NCBI RefSeq assembly: GCF_000633255.1 | Contig: NZ_AYMJ01000003.1 | Coordinates: 310,001-374,000, forward strand | Origin: Pseudomonas sp. H1h | GTDB taxonomy: Bacteria > Pseudomonadota > Gammaproteobacteria > Pseudomonadales > Pseudomonadaceae | Direction of reading: 5' to 3' | Length of the DNA: 64,000 nt | Part shown: positions 62,964-64,000 of the stretch, piece by piece | Layout of the letters: every line of letters starts with the position of its first letter | How positions within the stretch are numbered: the stretch's first letter is position 1 | Position numbers and translations under genes: made by a program | The notes under the pieces: model-generated | The model's input: only the letters and a program-made list of their open reading frames with translations | Told to the model about the DNA's origin: nothing | Database searches by the model: none

Positions 62964-64000
62964 TGCCGCACGCATCAGTCATCAACACGCTGCCTATTCT
63001 TGATCTTTCGCTGCTCGACGGCTCGGCGCAGCAGCGCCGGCAATTTCTCGAAGACCTGCGCCATGCCGCCCGTGACGTCGGGTTCTTTTACCTGGCCGGG
63101 CATGGCATCGACGGTGCCTTGCTCAGGCAGGTCCAGGATCAGGCGCGGCAGTTCTTTGCCTTGCCGCAAAGCGATAAAGCCGCTGTCGGCATGATCAATT
63201 CGCCGCACTTTCGTGGTTACAACCGTGCCGCTTCCGAAATCACTCGCGGGCAACCTGACCTGCGCGAGCAGTTCGATCTTGGTGCCGAGCGCGAAGCGTT
63301 GCCGTGGTCGCCGGACAGCCCTTTCTGGACGCGGTTGCAGGGGCCCAACCAATGGCCGCAGGCCCTGCCGCAACTCAAGCCGTTGCTGCTCGACTGGCAG
63401 CAGGCGATGACGCGTATGTCGCTGCGTCTGTTGCGGGCGTTTGCCGAGGCGCTGTCGCTGCCGGCCGATGCCTTCGACCGCTTGTACGGCGACAAGCCCA
63501 ACGAACACATCAAGCTGATGCGCTATCCGGGGCAGGCACGTGAGGCCAGTCATCAGGGGGTTGGCGCGCATAAGGATTCGGGGTTCCTGAGCTTTTTGCT
63601 GCAAGACCAGCAGGCGGGGCTGCAAGTGGAAGTCGAGGAGGGGCGCTGGATCGATGCGCTGCCCCGAGACAACACGCTGGTGGTGAACATCGGCGAACTG
63701 CTGGAGCTGGCCACCAACGGTTATCTGCGCGCCACCGTGCATCGGGTGGTGTCGCCACCTGAAGGCAGCGAACGTCTGTCCATCGCGTTTTTCCTCGGCG
63801 CGCAACTCGACGCCGTGGTGCCGCTGTATCCCTTGCCCACCGTGCTGCTGCGTGAAGCACGCGGCCCGGCGAGTGATCCGCTCAATCCGTTGTTTCGCGA
63901 TGTCGGCTGGAACTACCTCAAGGGCCGGTTGCGCTCGCATCCCGACGTCGCCCGACGCTTTTATGCCGACGCACTGATGCCCGCTGCACCGGTTCGCAAG
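62963..64000 (+). CDS. 2-oxoglutarate/Fe(II) oxygenase, IPNS-like family (3' end outside window)
   Basis: There are 346 codons with no stop before the window ends, so the gene is cut by the edge but is near the full family length. The N-terminus (MPHASVINTLPILDLSLLDG, then DVGFFYLAGHGI) is the DIOX_N domain of isopenicillin-N-synthase-like dioxygenases. The catalytic domain has the iron ligands His203 and Asp205 (HKDSG) and His260 (TVHRVVSP), with Arg271 and Ser273 (RLS) for 2-oxoglutarate. The substrate is unknown. The start is supported by gggag 6 bases before the ATG, inside a hairpin. Confidence 0.9.
   Translation, partial: MPHASVINTLPILDLSLLDGSAQQRRQFLEDLRHAARDVGFFYLAGHGIDGALLRQVQDQARQFFALPQSDKAAVGMINSPHFRGYNRAASEITRGQPDLREQFDLGAEREALPWSPDSPFWTRLQGPNQWPQALPQLKPLLLDWQQAMTRMSLRLLRAFAEALSLPADAFDRLYGDKPNEHIKLMRYPGQAREASHQGVGAHKDSGFLSFLLQDQQAGLQVEVEEGRWIDALPRDNTLVVNIGELLELATNGYLRATVHRVVSPPEGSERLSIAFFLGAQLDAVVPLYPLPTVLLREARGPASDPLNPLFRDVGWNYLKGRLRSHPDVARRFYADALMPAAPVRK

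Overview
This looks like a chromosomal window from a Pseudomonas of the P. fluorescens complex, possibly the koreensis side of it. The evidence is high GC, typical nadK, pepN and katG sequences, REPIN-type inverted repeats of the 'gtgggagcgggcttgctcgcgaa' kind, and above all a 2+4+5-module cyclic lipopeptide assembly line. No database search was possible. Family calls come from motifs visible in the translations.

Layout. Positions 1-7758 are a housekeeping block: a DUF1853 gene on the minus strand, then a tightly packed plus-strand run of nadK, a metallophosphatase, a rhomboid protease, a YeaC-like protein, a DUF2797 protein and pepN. A REPIN-rich gap (7759-8013) separates pepN from convergent katG. 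katG is divergent from a ZnuD-type TonB-dependent receptor whose upstream region carries a perfect Zur-like palindrome. A perfect hairpin separates znuD from a convergent LTA-synthase/sulfatase-type membrane enzyme. After a weakly coding stretch (14922-15969, with a possibly split small gene) come minus-strand copper-handling genes (SCO and PCu(A)C).

From 17387 to 61777 lies a complete cyclic lipopeptide locus. In order it holds a NodT-type outer membrane lipoprotein (-), a LuxR-type regulator (-), three NRPS genes on + (20182-26595, 26880-39938, 39935-57772), macA and macB (+), and a second LuxR-type regulator (-). The line starts with a lipoinitiating C domain and ends with two thioesterases. 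Binding-pocket codes read by eye give Leu-Glu-Thr-Val-Leu-Gln-Leu-Ser-Ile/Val-Ile/Val-Glu. The C-domain types give the pattern D,D,D,D,D,D,L,D,L,L,L. The inferred product is a 3-hydroxyacyl undecapeptide, probably closed as a lactone on Thr3. It has amphisin/arthrofactin architecture, but the side chains are a mixture of viscosin-, bananamide- and amphisin-like choices. MacAB plus the NodT protein would export it, and the two LuxR proteins probably control the locus.

The end of the window (62087-64000) carries a YcaC-type isochorismatase-fold hydrolase and the start of a 2-oxoglutarate/Fe(II) oxygenase that runs off the edge, preceded by a hairpin that would hold its ribosome binding site in the loop.

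The most interesting signals are recent gene-conversion-like tracts between modules 9 and 10 and between modules 2 and 11, a strict match between carrier-domain subtype and the following C-domain type, a QH-for-HH change in one dual C/E domain, the Zur palindrome, and a REPIN plus T-tract hairpin inserted between the first and second NRPS genes.
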